A stretch of DNA of 64,000 bases from Orobanche coerulescens (lineage: Eukaryota > Streptophyta > Magnoliopsida > Lamiales > Orobanchaceae): assembly GCA_033398695.1 (NCBI GenBank), contig CM065812.1:137026858-137090857 (forward strand), given 5' to 3'. Shown here piece by piece: positions 43,414-54,956 of this stretch. Under the pieces are notes generated by a model. The model saw only the letters and a program-made list of their open reading frames with translations, had not been told where the DNA came from and ran no database searches. Positions within the stretch are counted from its first letter, which is position 1. Each line of letters begins with the position of its first letter. A program made the translations under genes and the position numbers.

Positions 43414-46289
43414 TGTAACAGCCCAAAAACAGTGGCTATTACAGTGCCGTGGATCCCTCCTGGGACCCACCAGGCAATATCACAATATACACTTAAAATC
43501 TGACAACGTGGCACCGTACCACAATATTTATCAAAACCCCGGTGTGGAGTATGAGTTATTCATATTTTTAGATACAAGCAAACATACACAGGATCCAAAC
43601 ACGGTACAGACCATATGACGATGGGCAGTACCTAACAAGTTTTAGTACATTCATCCGACACAAAAATAAAACGAAAGTCACGCTTAAAACATAACCGAAC
43701 AACCAAAAGACTCGGGCCCCCCGAAATAGCATACATCAGAATCCTCCGTCGCCATTGTGCTCCTCCTGTGCCTTGCCCTTTCCTCGCCCTGAAATACAAG
43801 TATTTCGCCCCAAACAACAGTGGTCACTATACATGATAATAATTCTCATGACATTATACAATTCATATATCGATTTCAAAGAAATTCACCGACTCACCGA
43901 ATATACCCCAAGGCGTATACACAATCGATCCCAATCGTCGAAGATAACCAAATATACGAACGACCACATACTATGGCTCAAGACGGACGTCACAAGACGC
44001 CCGATCCTTGTGTCCGTGCACATGTCCACCCCGTATACGGAATCCAGAATATACGTGGGACAATGTACCTAATTAGCCTCACGAACTACGTCTCGTGTGC
44101 ACGATCTAAATGCGGAAAAACCTCCACGCATGATCATCAAGTGCCCGGCTAAAAATCCTACACATAACCAATCGGCGCGCAGATATGACTCCAGAGATGT
44201 CACGATACAACATGACAACGAAACTCAACGAATTACACTTTTTCCAAGAAATCGAACAACTCACCGAAGTGTCAACAAAGCTCAACGATATCAAGGGTCC
44301 AAAAGTACGAATTTGGGTATACAATCCCATGATGAAAACGGGACATCATCAAGAACAACCTCAAGTCACAAGACACAAGTTTATAGGTGTTTACGAAATG
44401 CATAATCATCATAAGAATCCACACATCATTATAACCAAGCAAGATAACTTGCCTCAATTCCGTAGACGAATAATCCTTCCTCGAATGGTCAAACGAACGG
44501 TATCCTCGTCTAACAATACTCACGTGAACAAGCAACCTTGAATGAAATATAATTCATTCAACAACACATTAAATGCGATAATGGTATTATCGCATAAACA
44601 ATATTCACAAATCGATCATCCTATCGATCATTTTAATGTTCTTATTACAAATCATCGTATGTTTATCATGATCATTACATATTCTAACCTTAATGTCAAA
44701 TTCTTGATGTCTAGTTTATTATTTATGCAATATCGTGAAAATATCTTTTTCAAATCATCGACACTTCCAATTACGATATAATTTGTGTTTAATTACATTC
44801 TTCATTATTTACCGACGATTTCATTCAAAACTTGATTACTATATGAAACATAAGTTTAAGTTTCTAGTGAATTAAGAACATCATCTTAATTTACGCCTCT
44901 TGACATGCATGGATTAATGAAATGGAATTCGGCTATTCATCTACCGCATTTGTATCATCACAATTCTCTAAAGAACATTATCAACCTATCAATGTAGCGA
45001 TTAACGCCCTTTAACGAAATCGATAGATTCGAACATATGAAGATTACAACTTCCTTCTATCAACATTGTTTTATTTTGAAGAATTTATTAAAAGCCTAGT
45101 TATATCATTGAATACTTGAGATTTTTGAAGTAACTTTATTCATCTAACAAAGATCATCTACGAAGGATTAATATCATCTTTCCAACAATTTTATTACAAA
45201 GGTTTTAGAGGCCAAAAATCATGGTTTCATACTACCTTCAAGAATCAATAGAATGTTCAAGACCAATTTAACATTTCTTACTTTTAATCATTAAGGATAT
45301 CATCCCTAACATGTTCCTAGTGTTGAGACTAAAATCAACTTCCGATTATCATGCTATACCTCAGGTTTTATGTATATCATTATCAACATAATCACATTAT
45401 GAAGTTATTTACATCAAGAAGTAACACTAATACCTTCAAAATTAATCTTCACTTGGTTTGAGTATGATTCAATTAACTTATCATGTTTACACTAGTTTAA
45501 ACTAACATTATGTGAAGTATTTATCTACTAACATCATCATAAGTATGGAATTGATATGAGTTAAAGAAAGACCAACCTTAAAATGAAGAACAACACCAAC
45601 ACTCCAAGGAATACACTTCAATCTCTAGCTCTCCAAGTCACCAATCAAGTGTTGAAGCTCCAACACAAGTTAGGAAGGCTTAGAAATGAAGTTGGAAGGG
45701 AAAGGAATCGTTCCTAAGTTGGGAGATTGAAAGAGGTCGAGTAGGAAGTAAATGGCAAGTCATACATTTATAATCTGAACTTGACATTACGTACGTTAAC
45801 GAACGTGGTTAACGTACGTTATATCCTTTACGTACGTAATCTCATGATCATTACGTACCTAACCAATTTCATCAAACTCTCTGTCTAAAAACACGCAGTT
45901 CGTTACGTACGTAACCAGGCAGCTATTACGTACGTAATAGCCGTTGACTTGGCTGTCGCGATCGACTCCCGACCACCTACCCTTGCTCGACCCCACCCGC
46001 CGAAAGGCGGATTGCTGGAGGATCTTCCGCATTACGTACGTTAACGTACTGATATTACGTACGTAAGGTGGCCTACATAGCGTACGTTAAGAATACATGT
46101 TAACGTACGTTAAGTACTATAACAATCATAAATGGAATTCTCGCAATATCACCCAACAACTAATATAGTATGAATGACCATGAATCCAATTTAACATAAT
46201 TCGTCGGTACTTGCTACAACATCACAGATATGGTGCGAAAATACTTAACTTAAATCATGGAATACAATATTAAAGGCGAGTGTATTACA
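43414..46289 (-). repeat. Ch3 right LTR (2876 bp), the 5' LTR
   Basis: Same structure as the left LTR. Differences cluster at CAG/CTG words around 43820-44010. Confidence 0.92.
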
Positions 46290-47420
46290 TAATCCACGTG
46301 CCTCTTTTGCTTAATTATATTGGGTTTCTTCATCATTATTAACGAAGTTATATAAGATATACTTTTTTGGTTTGTCCGACCTCCGTTCATCTATATTACA
46401 ATTCGTATACATAAAAATGAAGTCATAAAGGTTGATCATGTATAATGCAAAGCTTAGGGCATTGTTAAACGACGATGAATAATCAGTATGTAAATACTGA
46501 GTAAACAAACTAACCCACATAAAATATTGTAATAAAGGAGGTTTCAACGAAGATGCCACATGAAAAAGAAAGAGGGAAGTGTATTTTTGGATACATTAAA
46601 ACTAAAAGAAAAAAACATCAAAAGTCGCAATGAAAAGCAACAAGTGGAAGAAAACATCAAGTTGTGTAGAATTAAAACATCAACTTAGAATTATAATATT
46701 TTACACATGATATCAAGTTTGATATAAGAAAACATCGACTACTAAACAAGAAAACACCTATTCATGTAGAAGAAAACATCAACTAATTGATGTAACCTAA
46801 GTTCTACTTTAGAAAATATCAAGTATGTAAGAAATAAACATTAAAATGGTAGAGTTAAACATCAAAAGTGGTAGAATTAAACATCAACTCAAATATATCG
46901 TTTTAACGTATAACACCAAATATGACTTATTTAAACAATAAATGTAGTAGAACTATTCATCATTTTACATAGTACTAAACATCATGTCCTATAGATATAA
47001 ACATCAACTTTGATAAATTAAAACATCAACTCAGGTCGTCTTAAACTATAACATCAATGTAATCCAATTAAATATCAAATATTGTATAAATAAACATCAT
47101 TCTAAAACATAATATTAACATGTCCATATATATTTCATAAAACAAACTATCGTCAAGTGAAATTTTACGCAAGTTCTGCTTCAGAAAACATCAAATATAG
47201 AAGTAAACATCAAAAGTTGTAGAATTAAACATCAATACTTGTAGAATTAAACATCAACTCAAGTATATCATTTTAACATTCAACATCAAATAGGACTTCT
47301 TTAAATAACAAATGTAGTAGAAGTAAACATCCAGTCTATCATGACCCGTCTATATTTATGGTATGACGTCATTAAAAAACAACAAGTCTTTAAGAACAAA
47401 ACATCAAGATGCACGAATCC
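46290..47420. repeat. Host block B, part 3, with a long AAACATCAA repeat tract
   Basis: 46290-46890 matches 2099-2612. The AAACATCAA tract runs from about 46600 to 47420 with several dozen degenerate units in one orientation, many preceded by GTAGAATTA. No coding potential. Confidence 0.75.
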
Positions 47421-47883
47421 TTCCTTGTAGTTGATTTTACCATCTTACCCATGTTGTATTATATTTGTTGGATAATGGATGATGCTGGTCCAACGGCCAT
47501 GGTTTAATCAGCATGGTGCTGAATTTGTAAATTTAGTACCGTAACGGTGTTTTTTTTTAATTTGGAAAGGGTAATAAATTCCACAATTAATTCCACTTTT
47601 TTAACATTAAATGCCCCTTATACTTATCCTTTCCTTTTTCCCTCAAAATATATTCCTGCCCAAATATACAAATATATATACATAAACATATGCATAAATT
47701 AAAATATTTACCATGTGTCCTATTATGTATTATAAGACAAATATGAATCGTTACACCTAATAATACTCATTAGTTATAATAATCAAATAGATAACTACAT
47801 GATAATAAAATTCTCATATAAATAAATAAATACAATAATAATTTTAACTGGGTTCAAAAATAATACCAGGTCGGGATATTACA
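47421..47883. other. AT-rich spacer, no gene seen
   Basis: Ends with GGTCGGGATATTACA (47869-47883), which looks like one end of an LTR of the chromovirus type, but no partner end is visible. Confidence 0.4.
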
Positions 47884-48030
47884 ACGGCGATCCGGAATAT
47901 CCAAGCCAGGATTCGAGCTGCACTGGACCACTAGAAAGCTTACGCCAATCAAGCATGCTTAGACTTCAACTTTAAAATTGGAGATCTCTAATGAAAGGAG
48001 TTCGGCGGTTCGGGCATCGATTTGGCTATC
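47884..48030 (+). other. Segment with weak 5S-like (Pol III) resemblance
   Basis: TCAAGCATGCTTAGACT near 47948 and GGAGATCTCTAATGAAAGG near 47980 loosely resemble the internal control region of plant 5S RNA in the right order. A decayed Cassandra-type element is one explanation. Identity is too low to call a gene. Confidence 0.2.
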
Positions 48031-48032
48031 AA

Positions 48033-48055
48033 GATATATATATATATATATATAT
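48033..48055. repeat. (TA)n microsatellite
   Basis: About 11 TA units. Confidence 0.9.
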
Positions 48056-48436
48056 GGAAAAAAAATTCAGATTTTATTTTTAAGAAAATAGAAATTACAA
48101 AATTTTTATTCTATTTAAGTAAAAAATAAGGAAAAAAATAGTTTATCTTTTTTAACAATTTTATTTTTTGATTTTTCTTATTTTTTATAAATTTTAGGTT
48201 TTTAAATATTAGTTCCTAGGATTTGCCCTTTTTATTAAAATTTTCCAATTTATTTTAAATAAAAATAAGTTTCTGATTTTATATAAAAAAATAAATTTTA
48301 AAAATAGAAATAACAATTTATTATATATATTTGAGATTGCTTAACTAACTAATATTTAATCTATTTTTTCGATTTTTCTATTTTTTTAAGAAAATAATTT
48401 GTATTTATTTATAGAAAATAATATTTTATTTTTTTT
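48056..48436. other. A/T homopolymer-rich spacer, no gene seen
   Basis: Very low complexity; may include eroded Co3 gag upstream of the readable part. Confidence 0.5.
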
Positions 48437-48859
48437 CAAAATGCTTTAAGTGAAACAAAATCCCTTCAATCGAAAAATAAATTATTGAGAACCGAAATTT
48501 CCAAAATTCTTAAAAAAGGTAAAATTATCGAGACCAATCATTCAAAATGTCTTGAAAATAAAAATAATTTAAAGAATGATCTTTTAAAAGTTCAAGACGA
48601 ACTTAAAGTTTTGACAAAGAAATTTTCAATGGGTAATGATAAATTTGAACAAATGCTATCGGTTCAAAAATACACTTTGAATAAACAGGGGTTAGGATTC
48701 AAACTAAATTTTAAAACCGAATCCGTAAATTTGAAAATGCCCCATTGTAACAAATGTTTAAAAATTGGGCATCATATTTCAAATTGTAAAAGCCCACGTC
48801 GGACGATTAAAATTAAAAAGATTTGGATTCCTCCACTATTCCAAGCATCGTCTATGTAA
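48437..48859 (+). pseudogene. gag: Co3 gag C-terminal fragment
   Basis: Open from about 48437 (ALSETKSLQSKNKLL) without an ATG. It has a coiled coil rich in K, E and L, then SVQKYTLNKQGLGFK, a CCHC knuckle CNKCLKIGHHISNC near 48750-48791, and KKIWIPPL, the counterpart of QIWVPK in Co2. It ends at TAA 48857-48859 with no protease after it. N-terminal capsid core and all of pol are lost. Confidence 0.75.
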
Positions 48860-49265
48860 ATGAAAAACGACCGACTTTCGGCTGGATCCCCAAAAATTAA
48901 TTTTCACGAATTGGTATTTTACTCAGGGGGAGAATTATTTTTAATGGGGAGATATTTTTGTCAGGGAGAGCTTACTCTTTATGCATATTTATCATGATGT
49001 TATTCTATTATTATTTATACACTTTTTGCTGATAACAAAAGGGGGGGAGAAAATAGTAGAATGGGATAAAAGAAGAATGATATAAGAGGAGAAAAACGAG
49101 AAAAGCATCATGGAAGAATGACGAGAAAAATAAAAATATATACGAATGATGAAAGAAGGAGAAAAGACGAAGAAGTTGAAAAATGATAAGAAGTAGTTGA
49201 AAAAGAGAGAGAAAAGATGGGAGAAGAAACTAATGAAACGGACAAAGTCGAAAACTTTGATCTGT

Positions 49266-49268
<3 letters not shown>

Positions 49269-49335
<67 letters not shown>
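49269..49335. repeat. (TA)n microsatellite, about 67 bp
   Basis: Uninterrupted TA run in the Co3 3' non-coding part, 55 bases before the LTR. It yields spurious Tyr-Ile frames on both strands. Confidence 0.95.
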
Positions 49336-49337
<2 letters not shown>

Positions 49338-49377
49338 CAGGTTTTATCCCATTCAAGGTGTTGTTTTGTAATCATAA

Positions 49378-49390
49378 AAAAAGGGGAGAT
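49378..49390 (+). promoter_or_regulatory. Co3 polypurine tract
   Basis: AAAAAGGGGAGAT abuts the LTR. Further purine boxes lie at about 48935 and 49039. Confidence 0.75.
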
Positions 49391-49513
49391 TGTTGGAATA
49401 TTTTATTCCAAATATTCATTATCGAGTTTTGATGATTAGTTGTTAAACAAAGGAAAACAACAAGGAAGCAAAACAAAACAACGAAGAAGTCGAAGATGCT
49501 CGGAACGGGAAAA

Positions 49514-49670
49514 GTTACCTGATCAGATCATAGAGCAAAGTTTCCTGATCAGTCAAGAAGGAAAGTTACCTGATGAAAGTTACCTAATCAGTCAAGAAGG
49601 AAAGTTACCTGATGAAAGTTACCTGATCAGACAAGAAGGAAAGTCACCTGACCTGAACTTACCTGATGAA
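49514..49670 (+). repeat. Tandem repeats with CCTGATCAG, Co3 LTR
   Basis: Roughly 40-bp units (AGTTACCTGATCAG... AAGAAGGAAAGTTACC), three clear copies. They create a short repetitive open frame (KLPDESYLISQEG) that is not convincing as a gene. Confidence 0.8.
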
Positions 49671-50179
49671 TAACGCACGCTAGCAGGAAACACTATCGCA
49701 CGCTAAGAAAGCTATCTGCAGATCAGATGAGCTACAAAGTTACCTGAAGACAAAGTTATCTGATGAAGATAGCGCACGCTACAGTTGAAGCATAACGCAC
49801 GCTATCGAAGGAATATGACCGTTGTTAAGACTTTGAACACAGAATGACGCACGCACTGACATAAGACATAGCGCACGCTATGAATAATATTTAGCGCGCG
49901 CTAAATAGCATTTGAATTCAAACATATGAACGTTGGAAGATTCGGTGGTAAGTCAAGATTCGAGAAGTCAAAAAGCAGGCAACGGATATGTGGTTAACGC
50001 ACGCTATAATACATTATTAACGTACGCTAATATGTGTACTTAACATACATAATGGATAAGATAATGCACGCTAAAGGATGGGCCGTGAGCTACTGGACTC
50101 ATCAGATCAACATGTAGCGCACACTACACCTACGCTAATACGAATAGCGCACGCTAAAAAGAAGATCTAGCGCATGCTA
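49671..50179. repeat. TAGCGCACGCTA palindrome cluster, Co3 LTR
   Basis: About twelve sites: 49671, 49694, 49770, 49793, 49869, 49892 (perfect TAGCGCGCGCTA), 49995, 50018, 50115, 50145, 50168 and more degenerate ones. The cluster ends 42 bases before TATAAATA. The word is the same as in the Ch1 LTR. Confidence 0.9.
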
Positions 50180-50220
50180 ATAAGTCAGCTGACAGTAACG
50201 ACTAGTTGAAGGAAAATGGC

Positions 50221-50228
50221 TATAAATA
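50221..50228 (+). promoter_or_regulatory. TATA box of Co3 LTR
   Basis: TATAAATA directly downstream of the palindrome cluster. Confidence 0.7.
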
Positions 50229-50982
50229 CCAAACCATTTGGTATCAAATCAAACAACAACCTTGAGCAAATTATCTATACTTGTGATATCATTGTAAACA
50301 TTCTTGTTGTTGTATTTGAGCTTATATTGATAAGTGGTTGAGTGTTATAAACGAAAACATACACAAGAGGAAAAAGAAAGGACAATATTGGATTCGGTGT
50401 TATTAGGATTCGGTATTGTTAGAATCACAATCTATATCCGAGTGAGGTTTGTCTAGTACCCATAGAAAGCTAGATAGGTTGATTCCTTGTCCGATAGAAA
50501 AGAAAAACGGTTTAACTTGGACCGACAAAAGACAAGTGATTGTACGGTTTATCTCGGACCGATAGAAGACGAGATTGTAACGGCTATCCCTCGAACGATA
50601 GAAGAGAGGTGCAGAGGTTGATCTTTAGCCTATAGAAAAAAAATACGTAGAGAGGTCGTAGGCATGTTTGGCCGAACCTCTATAAATCCTGTGTCGATTT
50701 ATTTTCCGCACCTTCAAATACGCTTCCGCACAATAGTGTATATACCAAATATTGCTCCAACAACCACAACACAAAATCACACAAGCTCGTATAACCCGAG
50801 ACACAACATAGTAGGGAGACTTACATCCACAGATCGCACGAAGATGATGGTTGCGCCTTGATACTAATCACGACCGACATCCCAGACGACGCGTCGTGAC
50901 ACGACTCAGTCAGAAGAAATCTGACAAGACAAGACTCGACAACACACAAATCGACCCGACAATCAAGGTTTCCTCAACCTAA

Positions 50983-50994
50983 GCTCTGATACTA
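50983..50994 (-). promoter_or_regulatory. Ch4 primer binding site (one mismatch)
   Basis: Minus strand TAGTATCAGAGC; one base off the initiator-Met complement. Confidence 0.7.
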
Positions 50995-51360
50995 TATTCT
51001 ATAACACCCCCAAACCACTCGGGAATATTACAGCGCCGCAGACCCTCTCCGTGAGGATCTACCAGGCTAAATACAGAAATCACAACAACACAACACATGC
51101 TGACATGGCTAAATAAAGGACTGTTAGACCGATTTGGTCTTTTACCACAACATACACATCACTTATACATAACTATTTCTCACAACTCATACCCACACAG
51201 GGGTCATAATACATCAACACTCCCATAAGACGGGAAAACATCACAGCAGAAAGACAAAACAACAAGACGGTACCAAAATACTCAACACTGGTCTTCATGT
51301 GATTAGTATCATCGTTATTCCATCATCCCTCGTACCGATCCTGTGATTTGCTCCCCAAAC

Positions 51361-52650
51361 CTGCAAGTACCTGGACGCAATACAAACATCCACCCCACGA
51401 ATGCTTGGGGGTTAGCAAAACTCCACTGTTTTGCTAGTGCAAGTATAAAATACAAATACAAGCCATACACATCATACTCCAGGAACATAATGATCGAGAA
51501 TAGTCATCCAGATAAAAATAATAACAGACTTCCCGAGATAATTTGCTTGAATAAAACAGTTCGAAACACGAAAGTTGGGAACGTAGCTCGATATACATTC
51601 TGAGAAAACATTTTGAGATCTCGGGAGTTTTGAAAAACATTTGAGAGTTCTCACTAATCGAACCCATTTAGGGACACAACCCAAAGATCATTTTCCAAAA
51701 TACCAATCCGATGACAAACACGGGGTCCACAACCCAATCATACCATTCCGGTCACAGAACACAGGGTCCACGACCCAATTGAACATTTCAACATATTCCA
51801 TAGATTATTCGTGTCCCGTGCTAACAAGCCACGAACCTCAGATGCTCCCACAGAACATACCCGAGTGAATAACCCGATGGAAACCGTACAATATCATATA
51901 TCACAGTGACAACAGTCACACAATCAAAACCATACATACATTCATAGTTATTCTGTATCAGGATAGCAAGCAATGAACCTCGGAGCCTCCATGAGACATA
52001 CCCGATCGTACAACCCATGACATGTACGTCACACAACCAAACCGCAACCACAAGTTATCCCGGCATCGCGCTAACAAGCTACGAACCTCGGAGTCCCCGC
52101 AAGATATACCCGGATTGGATAACCCCACAATTTATCCCGGCATCGGGCTAGCAATCCACGAACCTCAGAGTCCCTGCAAGACATACTCGATTGGACAACC
52201 CCATGGTCACGCCCGATCCGTACTAGCAAGGATGGATCCCGGAGATTCAATAATCTTACCCGATGGCACATCACTTACAACAATCGCACAACAACAAGCA
52301 AATACCATTACCAAACAACACTAAGTATCATAACCTCCTTACAAAGGAGTAACAACTAATATCACACAACACCACATATTCACCAAACCAGTACATGCAT
52401 CAATACACAATCTTCAACCAGTGGAAAAGGTCTACCATAATCGCATAATATAATCACAACCACGCAATACTACTACACATATACAAGAAAGCACATTTAA
52501 TCCCAAACATACGAATTATCTTTTGAAAAACAACATTTATCGAGAATGTACCGATCCTTTTGAAATTTCATTAAAACATTTGGATTGCACATATAATAAA
52601 TTACCACTATTACATCTACGAAACATGAAACGTATGGGCAAGATACTTGC
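51361..52650 (-). other. Predicted LTR leader intron 1 of Ch4 (about 1290 nt)
   Basis: Minus strand TCGAG|GCAAGTATC donor, CTAAC with its A 51 nt from CTTGCAG|G, or 40 nt from an alternative CCAG|G at 51371. Confidence 0.45.
51709..52210 (-). repeat. Tandem repeats inside the predicted Ch4 intron
   Basis: Two repeat types: GGGTCCACRACCCAA phrases (51719-51790) and about four longer units with ACGAACCTCRGAG and CATACCCGA (51825-52205). Confidence 0.7.
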
Positions 52651-53209
52651 CTCGATACTACGAGCAACGGAACAACGAACGGACACGATTGGGTAGCCCT
52701 TGAACTTCCAAGAATGGCCAAGAACTCGACAACCCCACGAATACTACGAAAATAACACCACCACGAATCAATAACACTAATCGGAATCCGAATCAGCCCT
52801 AAAACAGCAAGGATCCGAGGGTTTCTTCAATGAAATCGAGAATCATGTTACGGGTGATAAAAATCGATAAACGAGTTACAAAATCCGAAGACTATGACCA
52901 AGACAACAAGAATTTCATAATCAATTTATCAACCTCGGCTTATATCGAAGAATCACGAAGAAACCTCCAAAAATTACACAACTGGGGTTCTAAGGAAGAA
53001 ATATCAAGATCCGACGAAGAACAAGGATCTGATGTTGATATAATCGACAAAAAACTTCCAAAAACGCCCAGAAATTGAGTAGAATCGACCAAGAATTCGA
53101 TTTCCCATCTCTCCCGTCCATCAGCCGCAACAAGAAGTGAAGAAATGGGTGAAATGAGGTCTGCCCGTCGCCCAGGCCTATTTATGGCCAATCACGTTAT
53201 GGCCGTAAC

Positions 53210-53525
53210 TGGCTACCCCTAACGGCCGTAACTCGGTCAATTTTGCTTACGTACGTACCGGCCCCTGCCTTACGTACGTACCTGGCACCCCTTACAGCCG
53301 TACTCGGCACCCCCTTACGGTCGTAACCCAGCTCTCGGGGCTACTGCCCAAAACCTGCTGGTGCGTTACGGCCGTAACCGGCCCATGCCTTGCGGCCGTA
53401 ACGCAACATTACGACCATAACCGTACACTCCTTACGGCCGTAACCGAGTTCCCCCAGGCCGCTGCCCAAAATGTGTGTATCCCTTACGACCGTAATCGGC
53501 CACGCGTTACGGCCGTAACTCGACC
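53210..53525. repeat. TTACGGCCGTAA cluster with two TTACGTACGTA sites, Ch4 LTR
   Basis: About ten TTACGGCCGTAA variants plus two TTACGTACGTAC at about 53248 and 53270, the word that defines the Ch3 cluster. Many variants differ by C to T or G to A at CpG. Confidence 0.88.
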
Positions 53526-53731
53526 CAGGTCACCATTCGGCAGTCCGGTTAGATGCTCGACGACGTCTCGATCACACTAACGCACCGTCTAAGATTCAAA
53601 GTAATAACGAGCAGGCTATGAAACCTAACGTACCACAACATAAGCGCACGTTTACAAAGACGTGGACGACAAAAATCTGCTCGACCGAAGAAAAGTTCAA
53701 CAAAACCGGAACGAAGATCTCGGGTATTACA

Positions 53732-54711
53732 CCTGCGGGCCAGGATTGAAGAAAAAAGTAAAAAAAAATAAAAAAAAAAAAAAAGAAAGAAAAAAATAAG
53801 ACACCATCTTGAGCACTGCACTAACTTGCTCCTTCAAGCCCAAGTTCTCGGAGCTACCCAACAGGGAGCGGAGCCTACTTACTATATTTTACATATATAT
53901 AATAATATATATTGTTAATCTTAACTTATATTAATACTATATATAATATATATTAATATTATATATAATATCTATTAATATTATATATTGATACTGTATT
54001 TGTTAATATTATATATATATATACATAATATATTGTTACTGTTTTTTGGGTATGACTCATAAAAAAGTAAAAAAATAGATTTTTTAAATATTTAGCCTGT
54101 TTAACCCGAAGCCCGTCAGGATTATGGTTAGGGCCGATATTTCCTAGCCCGTTTAAATTTGGGCTTTTTTTGCCCGTGCCGTTTAGCCCAAAACTGCTAG
54201 GGCTAGCCGTTTAACATCTCTAACATTAAGGGTACTGATTTCGGCAAACATCTCTAACAAAAAATATCTACTAACATTAGTTTCACAAGTTTTAGATTTT
54301 TCAAGGAAAAAAGTCATCATTTTGCATCTGAAAACTCTAATTCCGGCCTCCATAAACTCCACTTTGTAAAAATTGTAAACATCCAAAATAGTTTTTACAC
54401 AAAAATAACCCCAAATCGATATCAAAACTAAACAACCAACCTTTACTCATATTAGGAATGAAAGCGACTAAATTCTGAACACAAAAACCCGTTCTGACGA
54501 AGCCGATTAATGGGAATGAATAGCGACCAAATTCTGAACACCCAAACCCATAGTGATAAGCCGAAGGATGGGAACGAACAGCATAAACATTCAAGTGCCT
54601 TAATTTGTAAGGTCGATTTGCACTTACTCTCCTAATCTAATTACGGTTTACGAGAATAGAGATGGAACTCTCTAAAAAGCGGGTTTCACCGAATAGAAAG
54701 GGTGGTGAAAC
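53732..54711. other. AT-rich spacer with possible hAT-type element end
   Basis: An A-rich run (53757-53810), a long TA/AAT stretch (53885-54030), then GCCCG-rich words and CCGTTTAACATCTCTA ending at 54222, which reads TAGAGATGTTAAACGG on the other strand, like a plant hAT terminal repeat. The other terminus is not visible. 54454-54550 has two copies of a phrase containing ACYAAATTCTGAACAC. No gene seen. Confidence 0.4.
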
Positions 54712-54940
54712 TGTAACGCCCCCAACATATTCAAAGTATGATATAGCGCTGTAATCCCCTCCATGGGACCCACAAAGCTATACGAACACATAACCATGAA
54801 CTTTGACCGACAAGGTCTACACATAACCAAACAGAAGGCAATAAAAACCAACGTCCAAAGTAATACTCAAGATCGATGGACGAAAGTCAACGGGGGTTAG
54901 ACCTAGAACAAGAAAATAAAACAACAAGGAAAACATCCCG

Positions 54941-54956
54941 TAGTACTCGAGTACTA
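54941..54956. repeat. U5 palindrome TAGTACTCGAGTACTA
   Basis: 16-bp perfect palindrome. Outer pair T:A where Ch2 has A:T. Confidence 0.85.

Larger units (their letters stand above)
35472..46289 (-). mobile_element. Ch3: full-length but heavily eroded chromovirus in block B
   Basis: 10,818 bp between TAATC target duplications. Minus-strand order: LTR (46289-43414), primer site, gag, protease, reverse transcriptase, RNase H, integrase, chromodomain, purine tract, LTR (38352-35472). LTR copies are close to each other although the coding part is full of small indels. Confidence 0.93.
48437..50762 (+). mobile_element. Co3: copia element remnant, gag end plus 3' LTR
   Basis: A gag C-terminal fragment is followed within 530 bases by polypurine tracts and a complete 1372-bp LTR, so pol is missing by internal deletion. 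The left LTR is absent. The LTR sits in the leader of Ch4. The gag motif NKQGLGFK and the LTR start TGTTGGAATAT resemble those of Co2, so the two are cousins. Confidence 0.8.
49391..50762 (+). repeat. Co3 3' LTR (1372 bp)
   Basis: TGTTGGA ... TCCAACA, a perfect 7-bp terminal inverted repeat. It contains tandem AGTTACCTGATCAG repeats (49514-49670), the TAGCGCACGCTA cluster (49671-50179), TATAAATA at 50221-50228, and about five degenerate repeats sharing CGATAGAA (50440-50640). Confidence 0.88.
50763..53731 (-). mobile_element. Ch4: chromovirus LTR and leader fragment
   Basis: Minus strand LTR (53731-51000), primer site and about 220 bases of leader, cut by Co3. The leader resembles that of Ch7, including GCTTAGGTT after the primer site and a donor-like GAT|GTAAGTCTCCC at 50824. 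Confidence 0.85.
51000..53731 (-). repeat. Ch4 LTR (2732 bp)
   Basis: Minus strand TGTAATACCC ... GGGGGTGTTATA (terminal TGTTACA changed). Modules: TTACGGCCGTAA cluster (53525-53210), ATAAATAGGCCTGGGC at about 53190, GAG|GCAAGTA at 52650, tandem repeats 51709-52210, CTAAC 51415-51411, acceptor CTTGCAG to 51361. Confidence 0.88.

Noticed and set aside
49440..49673. Repeat-rich 77-codon frame (KLPDESYLISQEG units)
   Set aside because: Created by tandem repeats in the Co3 LTR upstream of its TATA box; no sign of a transcript start before it.
54223..54230. 8-bp hAT target duplication
   Set aside because: No second copy next to a matching terminal repeat, so a complete hAT element cannot be claimed.
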